A program made the translations under genes and the position numbers. This document shows, in pieces, positions 45,634 to 54,496 of a DNA stretch of 64,000 nucleotides (the stretch's first letter is position 1; every line of letters starts with the position of its first letter). The DNA comes from an uncultured Sphingomonadaceae bacterium. GTDB lineage: Bacteria; Pseudomonadota; Alphaproteobacteria; Sphingomonadales; Sphingomonadaceae. Location of the stretch: NCBI GenBank assembly GCA_947493325.1, contig CANLQI010000001.1, positions 1,193,375 through 1,257,374 on the forward strand, given 5' to 3'. Under the pieces are notes generated by a model that ran no database searches, was not told the origin of the DNA, and was given only the letters and a program-made list of their open reading frames with translations.

Positions 45634-47442
45634 CTAGCGTTCAGTATTGCCAGGTTCGGCTTTACCCCGTTCGAAATCATCCATGTCAAAACCTTCCGAC
45701 ATATCGCCGCCAAAGGTCATGTGCATGCCCGCTTTCATGTCGCCCGCCTCATGCTGCATTTCCAGCCTTTGCAGATCGCGGTAACGAAATTCGCTCACCA
45801 AGGCTTCAACTTTGCTTTTATCAAGCCCGTATTTGATGAGCGCATCGGCGCTCATTTTGATTGCGGATTCCATCAATTCACGCTGTGCGCCATCTATCTT
45901 CGTGCCTTTCAGACGCAGCAAATGCATGCGATCAAAAGCACGAACATAAATCATGGCGTTCGGGAAACTGGTGGAAATCGGCGCAAGTTGCTCAGGTCCA
46001 AATTCACGGTCATCAAGGCAGAATAATAGCATACAGGCTTCTTCAGCCCCTGCCCTGCGTAACAAATCAACACGCGTGCCGTCACCGTAAAAGACCTTGC
46101 GTCCATATTCGCTGCTCGTGTCAATCTGGTCCGGATTGGAATCGATGAGTGTTACCGAAATATCCGCGCCCGCACATATCTGTGATACGGCTTGTCCGAA
46201 ACGGCCATGACCAATAACGATCGCGCTGGATCTGGGCGCTTCTTCCGGGTCATCCATATCGCTGCGGATTGAGGATTTGACGCCGCCCAGTCTTTTCGCG
46301 AGCAGCATCAGGAATGGCGTGGTGGCCATGGAAAGCGTGATGACGGCACCGAACAGGCTGGATGCCTGCCCTTCGATCAGGAGCGCCGCTTCCGCAGCTG
46401 CAAATAGCACAAAACCAAATTCACCGCCCTGACTGAGCAAAAGACCGAGCACAAATGCGGGTGCGGTCTGCATCCCGAATGCTTTGCCAAGCCCGAATAT
46501 GATCCCGATTTTAATCGCAATCAGCAGCACCGCCATCCCGATAACGAACAATGGATTTTCCCAGATAACGCTCAGATCAAGCATCATGCCCACACCCATG
46601 AAAAACAGGCCCAGCAATATCGAACGGAAGGGATCAATGTCAGCCTCCAGCTCGTGCCGGAAGGGCGAATCCGCCAGCATCACGCCCGCCACAAATGCGC
46701 CCAATGCCGGTGAGAGACCGAGATGGTGCATCAGCGCAGCACTGCCGAATACGGCAAAAAGCCCGACAACGATAAACAGTTCGCGCTCTGCCACCTGCCC
46801 GATTAATTTGAGCAACGGCGCGAGCAGATAGCGCCCCGCCAGCACCAGCCCCACTACGGCTAGCGCGGAATATAAAGCGAGTAGCCAGCCTGCCGTCTGC
46901 TCGCCTTCGACTGGTGCCCGCGACAGGGCCGCCACGATGGTCAGAAGCGGAACGATGGAAAGATCCTGAAACAACAATATCGAAAAAGCTTTTTGGCCGG
47001 CAGGCGTATTCAGTCGGCCTTCCGATTTAAGCAATGGCAGCACCTGCGCCGTAGAAGACAAAGCCAGCGGCAAGCCAATCACCAGAGCCGCTTGCCATGT
47101 AAAGTTGGTGATAAGATAAATGGCCGCAAAAAGCGCAATGCCGCACAATATGACCTGCGACATGCCCAGCCCGAATATATCGCGTTTCATGCGCCAAAGC
47201 TGGGATGGCGCCAGCTCTAGTCCGACAAGAAATAACAGCAATATAATCCCGATTTCGGCAAAACCCACGATCGTTTCCGGATCGTCGACCAGTCCCAGAA
47301 CTTCCGGTCCAATTAGAGCACCAGCCACCAGATAACCCAGCACGGCACCGAGCCCAAACCGCCTGAAGATCAGGACGAAAAACAGGGCCGCGGCCAATAG
47401 AACAAATCCGGATGTAAACATATCTGCGGGGCCATGTTCCAT
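45634..47442 (-). CDS. CPA2-family monovalent cation:proton antiporter (KefB-like) with RCK domain
   Basis: Residues about 5-390 form some 12 hydrophobic segments of the Na/H-exchanger fold (FRRFGLGAVLGYLVAGALIGPEVLGL, GLELAPSQLWRMKRDIFGLG, SSTAQVLPLL, LSQGGEFGFVLF). A cytosolic RCK/TrkA-N domain (about 405-520) follows with VIGHGRFGQAVSQICAGADISVTLID. The layout matches glutathione-regulated potassium efflux antiporters of the KefB/KefC group, although the ion and gating ligand are not proven. ATG 47442 with AAGGA upstream is chosen over 47487. It begins two bases after the iron-sulfur scaffold gene. Confidence 0.93.
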   Translation of the reverse strand: MEHGPADMFTSGFVLLAAALFFVLIFRRFGLGAVLGYLVAGALIGPEVLGLVDDPETIVGFAEIGIILLLFLVGLELAPSQLWRMKRDIFGLGMSQVILCGIALFAAIYLITNFTWQAALVIGLPLALSSTAQVLPLLKSEGRLNTPAGQKAFSILLFQDLSIVPLLTIVAALSRAPVEGEQTAGWLLALYSALAVVGLVLAGRYLLAPLLKLIGQVAERELFIVVGLFAVFGSAALMHHLGLSPALGAFVAGVMLADSPFRHELEADIDPFRSILLGLFFMGVGMMLDLSVIWENPLFVIGMAVLLIAIKIGIIFGLGKAFGMQTAPAFVLGLLLSQGGEFGFVLFAAAEAALLIEGQASSLFGAVITLSMATTPFLMLLAKRLGGVKSSIRSDMDDPEEAPRSSAIVIGHGRFGQAVSQICAGADISVTLIDSNPDQIDTSSEYGRKVFYGDGTRVDLLRRAGAEEACMLLFCLDDREFGPEQLAPISTSFPNAMIYVRAFDRMHLLRLKGTKIDGAQRELMESAIKMSADALIKYGLDKSKVEALVSEFRYRDLQRLEMQHEAGDMKAGMHMTFGGDMSEGFDMDDFERGKAEPGNTER

Positions 47443-47444
47443 CG

Positions 47445-47882
47445 TCAGTTTCCTTGGTTTTTTAGGGCGATAAGAGTGGCGCGCCACGGCAATAATACCG
47501 AATCACGCCGCGCGGGATAATCTTTGGCTGGCCTGAGCATATTCAAATCAGGCCAGTTTCCAATCTGACCGGAATCTTCATGCAAAAAACCGGACAGGCT
47601 GTGCAATGCGGATTCCACATCTGCACTGTTATTTCCTGTGATATGACGCGCCAATATGGCTGCTGAAGCCTGCCCCAGTGCGCAGGCTTCGGCTTTGATA
47701 CCGAACTTGGTAATATCCCCTGCTGAATCCACCGCGAGAGAGATCATTACGCGGCTGCCGCAGGTTTGCGAACGCAGTTCGGCTTTGTATGGAAGCGTAT
47801 CATCAAACGGATGATCCGCCAGCGACATTGCTGCCTGCAATATTTCGCGTGTATAAAGCGGTTTGGCGGCAGATTGGTTCAT
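47445..47882 (-). CDS. Iron-sulfur cluster scaffold-like protein (IscU/SufU fold), two of three cysteines kept
   Basis: The NifU_N-like fold is indicated by the two ligand regions SQTCGSR (Cys41) and EACALGQASAAIL (Cys67). The third position, where SufU has a cysteine in an RxxC context, reads ARRDSVLLPW, with Ser128 instead. Cluster assembly may therefore be altered, or the protein may be a trafficking or regulatory homologue. The gene overlaps cvpA by 4 bp and is followed by the antiporter gene, an order I believe is conserved in related genomes. Confidence 0.82.
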   Translation of the reverse strand: MNQSAAKPLYTREILQAAMSLADHPFDDTLPYKAELRSQTCGSRVMISLAVDSAGDITKFGIKAEACALGQASAAILARHITGNNSADVESALHSLSGFLHEDSGQIGNWPDLNMLRPAKDYPARRDSVLLPWRATLIALKNQGN

Positions 47883-48376
47883 GCCCTGCCCCGGCGTTCG
47901 TCAACATATTGAACAATCGCGTTTCCGGTGGCGTTGAGCAGTGTATAGGTACGCGACTGCGTCATCCATTCGGGCCGGTCCTGCTGCGGATAGACTGTTT
48001 CATATGCAATGGTGGCAAGCAGAAACCCTGCCGTGGCCATTAACAATCCCTTGACCGCGCCAAAACCAAAGCCAAGAACCCGGTCCACCGGGCCAAGAAA
48101 GGAATCGCGGGATTTACTGCCGATATAATTTGCAATGAATTTTCCTATCGCAAATGTAATCAGGAAAACGGCGACATAGCCTAGGACAGAGGCACCGCTG
48201 ATGCTGCCGATTACACCCGCCAGGAAACCGGATACAGGTTCATAAAACAACCAGACTGCGATAATGGCCAGCACCCATGCAAGCAGTGACAAGACTTCCT
48301 GCACAAACCCGCGCATAAAGCCGAATATCGCCCCGCCGCCCAGCAACAGGAGAACAATGATGTCAAGTGCCGTCAT
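47879..48376 (-). CDS. cvpA: CvpA family membrane protein
   Basis: The 165-residue protein has about four transmembrane helices: IIVLLLLGGGAIFGFMRGF, SLLAWVLAIIAVWLFY, VLGYVAVFLITFAIGKFIA and GFGFGAVKGLLMATAGFLL. GFMRGFVQEVLSLLAW is the family signature. CvpA was named for colicin V production in E. coli, with later links to envelope stress and bile resistance; the molecular function is unclear. It sits between radA (11-bp gap) and the scaffold gene (4-bp overlap). Confidence 0.92.
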   Translation of the reverse strand: MTALDIIVLLLLGGGAIFGFMRGFVQEVLSLLAWVLAIIAVWLFYEPVSGFLAGVIGSISGASVLGYVAVFLITFAIGKFIANYIGSKSRDSFLGPVDRVLGFGFGAVKGLLMATAGFLLATIAYETVYPQQDRPEWMTQSRTYTLLNATGNAIVQYVDERRGRA

Positions 48377-48387
48377 ATGGCAGGGAC

Positions 48388-49755
48388 CTAGTCACGCCCG
48401 AGCAGATGGTCAACGAGATTTGCAAGCTTTGGCATATGCTGTAATTTCATTGCACCGTCATATTTTGCTTTGGATGGCGGCATAATCGCGCTGTCAAAAC
48501 CCAGTTTCATCGCTTCCCGCAGACGCAGCGATTCATGTGATACGGGCCGGATCTCACCCGATAGCGCGACCTCCCCAAATAAAATGCATCCATGTGGCAG
48601 CGGTTTTTCGGCCAATGCGGATATGAGCGCGCCCGCCACCGCCATATCTGCGGCAGGGTCGGATACTTTATAACCGCCCGCAATATTCAGGTAAACTTCA
48701 CATGACGAAAAACTGAGACCACAGCGGGATTCAAGCACGGCCAATATCATCGCGAGCCGCCCGCTGTCCCAGCCTACAACGGCGCGCCGCGGCGTCGCGC
48801 CGCTGGCAAGCCGTACAGTGAGCGCCTGTATTTCCACCAGTACAGGCCGCGTACCCTCCAATGCTGGAAAAACCGATGCACCCGTCACATCGTCGTTACG
48901 GTCACTCAAAAACAGGGCCGACGGATTGCTGACTTCGGCGAGGCCTTCTTCCTGCATCGAAAAAACACCGATTTCATCAGTCGCACCAAAGCGATTCTTG
49001 ATTGCCCGCAATATCCGGTATTGATGGCTGCGCTCACCTTCAAAGCTCATCACCGTGTCAACCATATGTTCCAGAACACGCGGACCTGCAATATTGCCGT
49101 CCTTGGTCACATGCCCGACCAGCATCATCGCCGCGCCGCTCTGTTTGGCATAGCGGATCAGTTCGTGGGCAGAGGCGCGAACCTGGCTTACTGTGCCCGG
49201 CGCGCCCTCAATCTGGTCACTGTGCATGGTCTGAATGGAATCGATAACGAGAAAGTCAGGCGTATCACCCTTCCCCAAAGTTGTGAGAATATCGCGTACC
49301 GATGTTGCCGAAGCGAGTTGAAGTGGCGCGTCGCCCAGTCCAAGCCGCCGCGCCCGCAACCGCACTTGATCAGCGGCTTCCTCACCGCTGATATAGACGA
49401 CATTCAGACCGCGTTTCGCAAGATTGGCCGAAGCCTGTAACAGCAAAGTCGATTTACCTATGCCAGGATCGCCGCCCATCAAGGTAGCAGAGCCCGCCAC
49501 CAGACCGCCTCCTAATGCGCGGTCAAATTCAGCGATACCGGTTTTCTGGCGAGACGGCAGCGTAACTTCTTCATCAAGTGCGACCAGCTGAACAGCGCGC
49601 CCGCCGCCCTGCAAATCATGTTTGGCGGAAAAAACTGTCGGCGCCGCTTCTTCGCTTAACGTATTCCACTCCCCGCAATCGGCGCATTGTCCCTGCCACC
49701 GGTGCGACACTGAACCACATGACTGACACACATATTTTTTCTTTGCTTTGGCCAT
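48388..49755 (-). CDS. radA: DNA repair protein RadA
   Basis: RadA is a RecA-like ATPase that processes branched recombination intermediates. An N-terminal zinc finger (Cys10, 13, 24, 27: CQSCG and CADCGEW) precedes the ATPase, with Walker A GGDPGIGKSTLLLQ and the RadA-specific KNRFGATDEIGVF. The C-terminal Lon-protease-like domain shows VGWDSGRLAMILAVLESRCG and GEVALSGEIRPV. Its 455 residues are normal. It begins the four-gene run radA-cvpA-scaffold-antiporter. Confidence 0.97.
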   Translation of the reverse strand: MAKAKKKYVCQSCGSVSHRWQGQCADCGEWNTLSEEAAPTVFSAKHDLQGGGRAVQLVALDEEVTLPSRQKTGIAEFDRALGGGLVAGSATLMGGDPGIGKSTLLLQASANLAKRGLNVVYISGEEAADQVRLRARRLGLGDAPLQLASATSVRDILTTLGKGDTPDFLVIDSIQTMHSDQIEGAPGTVSQVRASAHELIRYAKQSGAAMMLVGHVTKDGNIAGPRVLEHMVDTVMSFEGERSHQYRILRAIKNRFGATDEIGVFSMQEEGLAEVSNPSALFLSDRNDDVTGASVFPALEGTRPVLVEIQALTVRLASGATPRRAVVGWDSGRLAMILAVLESRCGLSFSSCEVYLNIAGGYKVSDPAADMAVAGALISALAEKPLPHGCILFGEVALSGEIRPVSHESLRLREAMKLGFDSAIMPPSKAKYDGAMKLQHMPKLANLVDHLLGRD

Positions 49756-49836
49756 AACACGCCCTTATCAGAACAAAAATAGAACATCAATGCCTTATCG
49801 CTTGCACAGGCGGCATCATAATGCCACTAAATACTT

Positions 49837-52164
49837 ATGCGCCAACGTGAACTTCGCATAGCCCTTATCTGCTATGGCGGCATCAGCCTCGCCGTATATA
49901 TGCACGGCATTACCAAGGAAGTGTGGCGGCTCGCGCGTGCAAGCCGCAATTTTCATGATAGAGCCCCGAAAGTGGAAAGCAGCCAGGCGGTTTACCGCGA
50001 CCTGCTGGAACATATAGCGCAGGAAAAAAGCCTGAAAATGCGTTTCCTGCCCGATATTATTACCGGTGCCAGCGCGGGCGGCATAAACGGTGTATTTCTG
50101 GCGCAGGCGATTGCCACGGGGCAATCACTGGAACCGCTGACGCAGCTATGGCTTAACTGTGCAGACATTGATGTTTTACTGGATCCCGATGCCCGCCCGC
50201 TGTCACGTTTTTCCAAATTCTGGGCACAGCCTATTGCTTGGTTTGCCCTGTCCCGCAAAGGCGGCGCGGTGGAACGCACGGTGGCGGAAGAAACCCAGGG
50301 CGAAGTAAAACGTAAGATGTCGAGCCTCATCCGCGCCCGCTGGTTCGCACCACCGTTTAGCGGAACGGGCTTCTCTACGCTTTTATATGACGCTGTGCAG
50401 GCGATGGCCGACAGTGAGGCAGGCCCCAAATTATTACCGGACGGACAGCCGCTTGACCTGTTTGTGACGGTCACTGACTTTCACGGGCATTTGCAGCACC
50501 TACGCCTGCATAGCCCGCGTAATGTCGTCGAAACCGAACACCGTTTGACGATAGGTTTCCGCAAGATAATTGGCAGCGGCAAACGCCTTGCCGAACACGC
50601 GGAACTCGTCTTTGCCGCACGTGCGACAGCCAGCTTTCCCGGTGCTTTCCCCAGCTTCACTGTTGCGGAAATTGACAAGGTAATCGCCCGCAAGGAAACA
50701 CAATGGACCCGCCGCGATGCATTTCTGAAACGGATATTGCCGCGCCAATACGCCATGGGAACAGCCGAGGATGCCGTGCTGATCGATGGCTCCGTGCTTG
50801 CGAACGCTCCATTTTCACAGGCCATTTCGGCATTGCGCAACCGTCCTGCCCACCGCGAAATTGATCGGCGATTTGTATATATAGACCCCAAGCCCGATTT
50901 TCAGAATATCGAACAGCAAAAAGACGGTACGCTGCCCGGCAGCGAAGGCCCACCAGGGTTTTTCTCGACCATATTCGGGGCGATTTCCGATATCCCGCGC
51001 GAACAGCCCATTCGGGATGATCTGGAGCTCATCGAAACACGCTCCAACCGGATATTGCGTATGCGGCAGATTACACAGGCGCTGCGCAGCGAAGTGGAAA
51101 CCACTGTCGACAAGTTGTTTGGGCGTACTTTCTTTTTGAATAGCCCCACGACCAGACGCCTTATCGCATGGCGGCGCAAGGCACAGCAAAAAGCCGCCAC
51201 CAAGGCCGGTTACGCATATTCTTCCTATGGACATATCAAACTGGCCGGCATTGCCGATGAAATTGCGGCCACATTGGTGTCGGCCTATGCCGGTGTTGAA
51301 AAGCCCCGGCAAAGCGATATCCGTGACAGCATCATGGGTGAATTAAACCGCCGCGGACTGGGATCGATTGCCGATGACAAGGGCGGAGCCACCGATGAGG
51401 CAATAGACTTTTTTCGCACGCACGATCTGGGATTCCGCATCCGGCGGCTCCGTTTCGTGGCGCGGCGATTGTCAGAGGATATCGCAGCGGATGACCGGGT
51501 CCCGGATGAAGCCGCTGTCGCGATGCAGGATACAATCTATGATTGCCTCGCGCTTTATCTGGAGCGTGAGGATCACGGCAATGATGGTCATGATTATAGC
51601 GATCTTGCCGATACGGCGCTGGTCTCCCCTGCCCTTGCTCTGGACCAGCTTGGCGAACGCCGCGACCTTATAGCCGTTGATGCCGTAACGGATGAAAAAT
51701 TTGCGAAAGCGCTAGGCCTGCTTCCTAAAGAGGAACGCCGTTCGTTGCTGCTCGCCTATCTGGGCTTTCCTTTCTACGATATAGCCACATTGTCACTTTT
51801 GCAGGGCGAAGGGTTGAATGAATTTGATCCGATCAAGGTTGATCGCATTTCGCCAGATGATGCCCAGTCCATTCGCAAAGGTGGCGCAGAGGCAACATTA
51901 AAAGGTATAGAGTTCAATAGCTTCGGCGCATTTTTCAGCCGCGCCTACCGCGAGAATGATTATCTTTGGGGACGGCTGCACGGCGCGGAACGCATGGTTG
52001 ATCTTATCGCAAGCTCACTTGAAGGCGGTGATATTCTTGATGAAAACACGATACGGTTTTTCAAAAAGAAATTGTTTCTGGCGATATTGGATGAGGAGAC
52101 TGCACTGGATGCAGACCCCGAATTAATCCCCAGAATTCGTGTAGAAATAGAAGCGCAGCTTTAA
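49837..52164 (+). CDS. Patatin-like phospholipase family protein
   Basis: The 775-residue protein begins with the patatin oxyanion segment ICYGGISLAVYMHGITKEVW. It has the nucleophile elbow ITGASAGGINGVFLA (Ser79 in GASAG), and the dyad aspartate is in VLIDGSVLANAPF (Asp317). The C-terminal 400 residues are an all-helical extension of the sort found in large bacterial patatin-like proteins (DUF3376 type). There is no signal peptide, so it acts in the cytoplasm or on the inner membrane face. It is likely a lipid acyl hydrolase, substrate unknown. It converges with the metallo-beta-lactamase-fold gene with three bases between them. Confidence 0.88.
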   Translation: MRQRELRIALICYGGISLAVYMHGITKEVWRLARASRNFHDRAPKVESSQAVYRDLLEHIAQEKSLKMRFLPDIITGASAGGINGVFLAQAIATGQSLEPLTQLWLNCADIDVLLDPDARPLSRFSKFWAQPIAWFALSRKGGAVERTVAEETQGEVKRKMSSLIRARWFAPPFSGTGFSTLLYDAVQAMADSEAGPKLLPDGQPLDLFVTVTDFHGHLQHLRLHSPRNVVETEHRLTIGFRKIIGSGKRLAEHAELVFAARATASFPGAFPSFTVAEIDKVIARKETQWTRRDAFLKRILPRQYAMGTAEDAVLIDGSVLANAPFSQAISALRNRPAHREIDRRFVYIDPKPDFQNIEQQKDGTLPGSEGPPGFFSTIFGAISDIPREQPIRDDLELIETRSNRILRMRQITQALRSEVETTVDKLFGRTFFLNSPTTRRLIAWRRKAQQKAATKAGYAYSSYGHIKLAGIADEIAATLVSAYAGVEKPRQSDIRDSIMGELNRRGLGSIADDKGGATDEAIDFFRTHDLGFRIRRLRFVARRLSEDIAADDRVPDEAAVAMQDTIYDCLALYLEREDHGNDGHDYSDLADTALVSPALALDQLGERRDLIAVDAVTDEKFAKALGLLPKEERRSLLLAYLGFPFYDIATLSLLQGEGLNEFDPIKVDRISPDDAQSIRKGGAEATLKGIEFNSFGAFFSRAYRENDYLWGRLHGAERMVDLIASSLEGGDILDENTIRFFKKKLFLAILDEETALDADPELIPRIRVEIEAQL

Positions 52165-52167
52165 ACC

Positions 52168-53121
52168 CTATTCTGCCTTCATCTCCAGACTTTTCCAGAC
52201 AGCCTCCACAAATGCATCCCCTTTGATAAAAGCATTCGGATTGGTGTCATAGGCAGCGGCCGGTTTCATCGTTTGGATCTCTTCCAGTGATTTTCCAGCT
52301 TTACGCGCCGAGGATACAGATTTGATTACATCATGGAGCATGTCACGATATACTGTCAGATCGGCTTTTGTGGCTATCGGCCCGTGACCGGGAATGATTT
52401 TGGTATCATCATCGATCATGCCAAGCGCCATGTCAGCAGCCTTCAGCATGCCTGTAGCGTTGCCGCCGCTGTTAATATCAATGAAGGGCAAAGTCACCTT
52501 GTTGAAATAAAGATCGCCCATGTGCAGCACATTGGCTTTTTCCCAAAAAACTATAGAATCACCGTCCGTATGACCCGAAGGCATATGTTTCACATGCACG
52601 GTATCACCATTTAAATGCAGTTTCAGGCCATCTTCATATGTTACAACCGGCAGGGCTTCGGAAGGCGCCGGGTCTATCGCACGGCCCGCGGCTGAACCGC
52701 CATTGGCCATACGGATACGCACATTGTCATGCGCCATGATGAGCGCGCCTTCCTTGCCGAAATTCTCGTTCCCGCCGCTATGGTCAAAATGCCAATGCGT
52801 GTTGATAAGGAATTTGACGGGTGTCGCCCCTAAGCCTGCAATTGCCGCCTGAATTTTACCTGTCAGCGGCGCGAACTGGTCATCGATAAGCACTGTGCCG
52901 TCTTCACCGTGGCTCACGCCAATATTGCCGCCCGCGCCAAATAAAACGGCAACGCCGGGCGCAAGCTCCTCAGACTTAATCTCGACATTCGCAAATCTAT
53001 CCTGCTGAGGTGCCGGTTTTTTGGCTTCAGTCTTGTCCTGCGCACTTAGATCAGAGCAGGCTGTGAGAGCCGGTATTGCTGTAAGAGCAAGTAACGGAAG
53101 AGCAAAGCGAAGGTATTTCAT
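52168..53121 (-). CDS. Metallo-beta-lactamase-fold hydrolase, predicted lipoprotein
   Basis: A lipobox ends in LTAC (Cys22). The MBL signature NTHWHFDHSGG (His109, His111, Asp113, His114) follows VLIDDQFAPLTGK. The remaining zinc ligands lie in MPSGHTDGDSIVFW and IPGHGP. The aspartate in HxHxDH and the arrangement resemble the broad MBL-fold group related to B3 and quinoprotein-relay enzymes. Beta-lactam hydrolysis is possible but not indicated. It is a single gene, about 136 bp downstream of dnaJ on the same strand. Confidence 0.88.
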   Translation of the reverse strand: MKYLRFALPLLALTAIPALTACSDLSAQDKTEAKKPAPQQDRFANVEIKSEELAPGVAVLFGAGGNIGVSHGEDGTVLIDDQFAPLTGKIQAAIAGLGATPVKFLINTHWHFDHSGGNENFGKEGALIMAHDNVRIRMANGGSAAGRAIDPAPSEALPVVTYEDGLKLHLNGDTVHVKHMPSGHTDGDSIVFWEKANVLHMGDLYFNKVTLPFIDINSGGNATGMLKAADMALGMIDDDTKIIPGHGPIATKADLTVYRDMLHDVIKSVSSARKAGKSLEEIQTMKPAAAYDTNPNAFIKGDAFVEAVWKSLEMKAE

Positions 53122-53257
53122 GGGCGGAGTCCTCTCAGTAATCGCATGTATAGGCCGTTATTCGCACATATAACGACATTGGTTACAGCTTTATATGTGT
53201 GAGGACAGTATAGGCGCGTTGCCCAAAAATGCCAATGTCCGGGAAGACAAAGATGGT

Positions 53258-54382
53258 CTAGCCCGCAAAGGCATCCTTGATTTTGTCAAAAAAGCCCTTG
53301 CTGTTGGGGCTTTCGTCACCGGTTTCGGTTTCCTGAAATTCGCGCAGCAATTCTTTCTGCCGTGAAGACAGGCGGGTCGGGGTCTCGACATCTATCTGCA
53401 CCACCATATCGCCTGTGCCGCGTCCCTGCAGCACCGGCATACCTGCCCCTCGCTGCCGCAATTGCTTAGAGGATTGGATGCCCGCGGGAATGGAAAGTTT
53501 GTGCGACGTTCCGTCCAGTCCTGGAATTTCAATTTCTCCGCCCAACGCCGCAGTCGTGAAGCTGATAGGTGCTTTGGTGAACAAGGTCGTGCCATCACGC
53601 TCAAACAGCGAATGGCGCGCAATGTGAATAAAGATATAAAGATCGCCGGCAGGCGCGCCCCGCGGTCCCGCTTCACCCTTTCCGGTCAGCCGGATGCGCG
53701 TACCATTATCAACGCCCTGCGGAATTTCGACAGCCAGCGTGTGGGTTTCGTCCACCCTACCCTCACCGCCGCAGTTGCGGCATGGGCTTTCGATGACTTC
53801 ACCGCGGCCGTGACAGCCACCGCATGTGCGTTCGACCATGAAAAAGCCCTGCTGCGCCCGCATTTTGCCGCTGCCGCCGCACAGGTTGCAGGTTCGCACA
53901 CCTGTACCCGGCTCCGCGCCCTTGCCGCCGCAAGGCTGACAGGCGCTGGCAATATCGACTTCGATTTCAGTGGATTTGCCATGATAGGCATCTTCCAGCG
54001 TGATCTCCATATCGTAACGCAGATCCGCGCCCCGTTGCGGGCCGCGTTGACGCCCGCCAAAACCGCCAGTCCCACCGCCGAAAATAGTTTCGAATATATC
54101 GCCAATATCGCTAAAGCCTTCATGGCCTGCTCCGCCACCGCCGAAACCGCCATTTTCAAACGCAGCATGACCGTATTGATCATAGGCAGCGCGCTTTTGC
54201 GGATCTTTCAGACACTCATAGGCGTGGCTGATTTCCTTGAATTTCGCTTCAGCCTCTGCATCACCCGGATTGCGGTCAGGGTGCCATTTCATCGCCAGCT
54301 TGCGATAGGAAGACTTGAGCGTTGCCCCATCGCAATCGTGCGATACCTGTAGCAATTCATAATAATCTGTTTGGGTAGACAT
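53258..54382 (-). CDS. dnaJ: Chaperone DnaJ
   Basis: DnaJ delivers substrates to DnaK and stimulates its ATPase. The J domain has HPD at 34-36 (KWHPDRNPGD), a Gly/Phe-rich region follows (GGFGGGGAGHEG), and four zinc-binding repeats are intact: CQPCGGKG, CNLCGGSG, CGGCHGRG and CRNCGGEG. The two C-terminal substrate domains and the dimerisation tail complete 374 residues. It follows dnaK after 114 bp containing a hairpin. Confidence 0.97.
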   Translation of the reverse strand: MSTQTDYYELLQVSHDCDGATLKSSYRKLAMKWHPDRNPGDAEAEAKFKEISHAYECLKDPQKRAAYDQYGHAAFENGGFGGGGAGHEGFSDIGDIFETIFGGGTGGFGGRQRGPQRGADLRYDMEITLEDAYHGKSTEIEVDIASACQPCGGKGAEPGTGVRTCNLCGGSGKMRAQQGFFMVERTCGGCHGRGEVIESPCRNCGGEGRVDETHTLAVEIPQGVDNGTRIRLTGKGEAGPRGAPAGDLYIFIHIARHSLFERDGTTLFTKAPISFTTAALGGEIEIPGLDGTSHKLSIPAGIQSSKQLRQRGAGMPVLQGRGTGDMVVQIDVETPTRLSSRQKELLREFQETETGDESPNSKGFFDKIKDAFAG

Positions 54383-54458
54383 ATGTATGGGCTTCCCCGA
54401 GCCTTAAGCCCGTGGCTCCCGCAAGTGCAGGGCCGTTGGCGTTACAATGCAAAACCAA

Positions 54459-54487
54459 TAGCGGCCCCGACTGTGCCGGGACCGCTA
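54459..54487 (-). terminator. Hairpin between dnaK and dnaJ (partial terminator or processing site)
   Basis: In the dnaK-dnaJ RNA, TAGCGGTCCCG pairs with CGGGGCCGCTA (11 bp with one U-G wobble) around a seven-base loop, 10 bases after the dnaK stop. The following TTGGTTTTG is only weakly T-rich, so attenuation or mRNA processing is more likely than full termination. Confidence 0.5.
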
Positions 54488-54496
54488 TCATCAATG

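Noticed and set aside
53462-54352. 296-codon open frame antisense to dnaJ
   Set aside because: Shadow of dnaJ; Ala/Thr-rich low-information translation.
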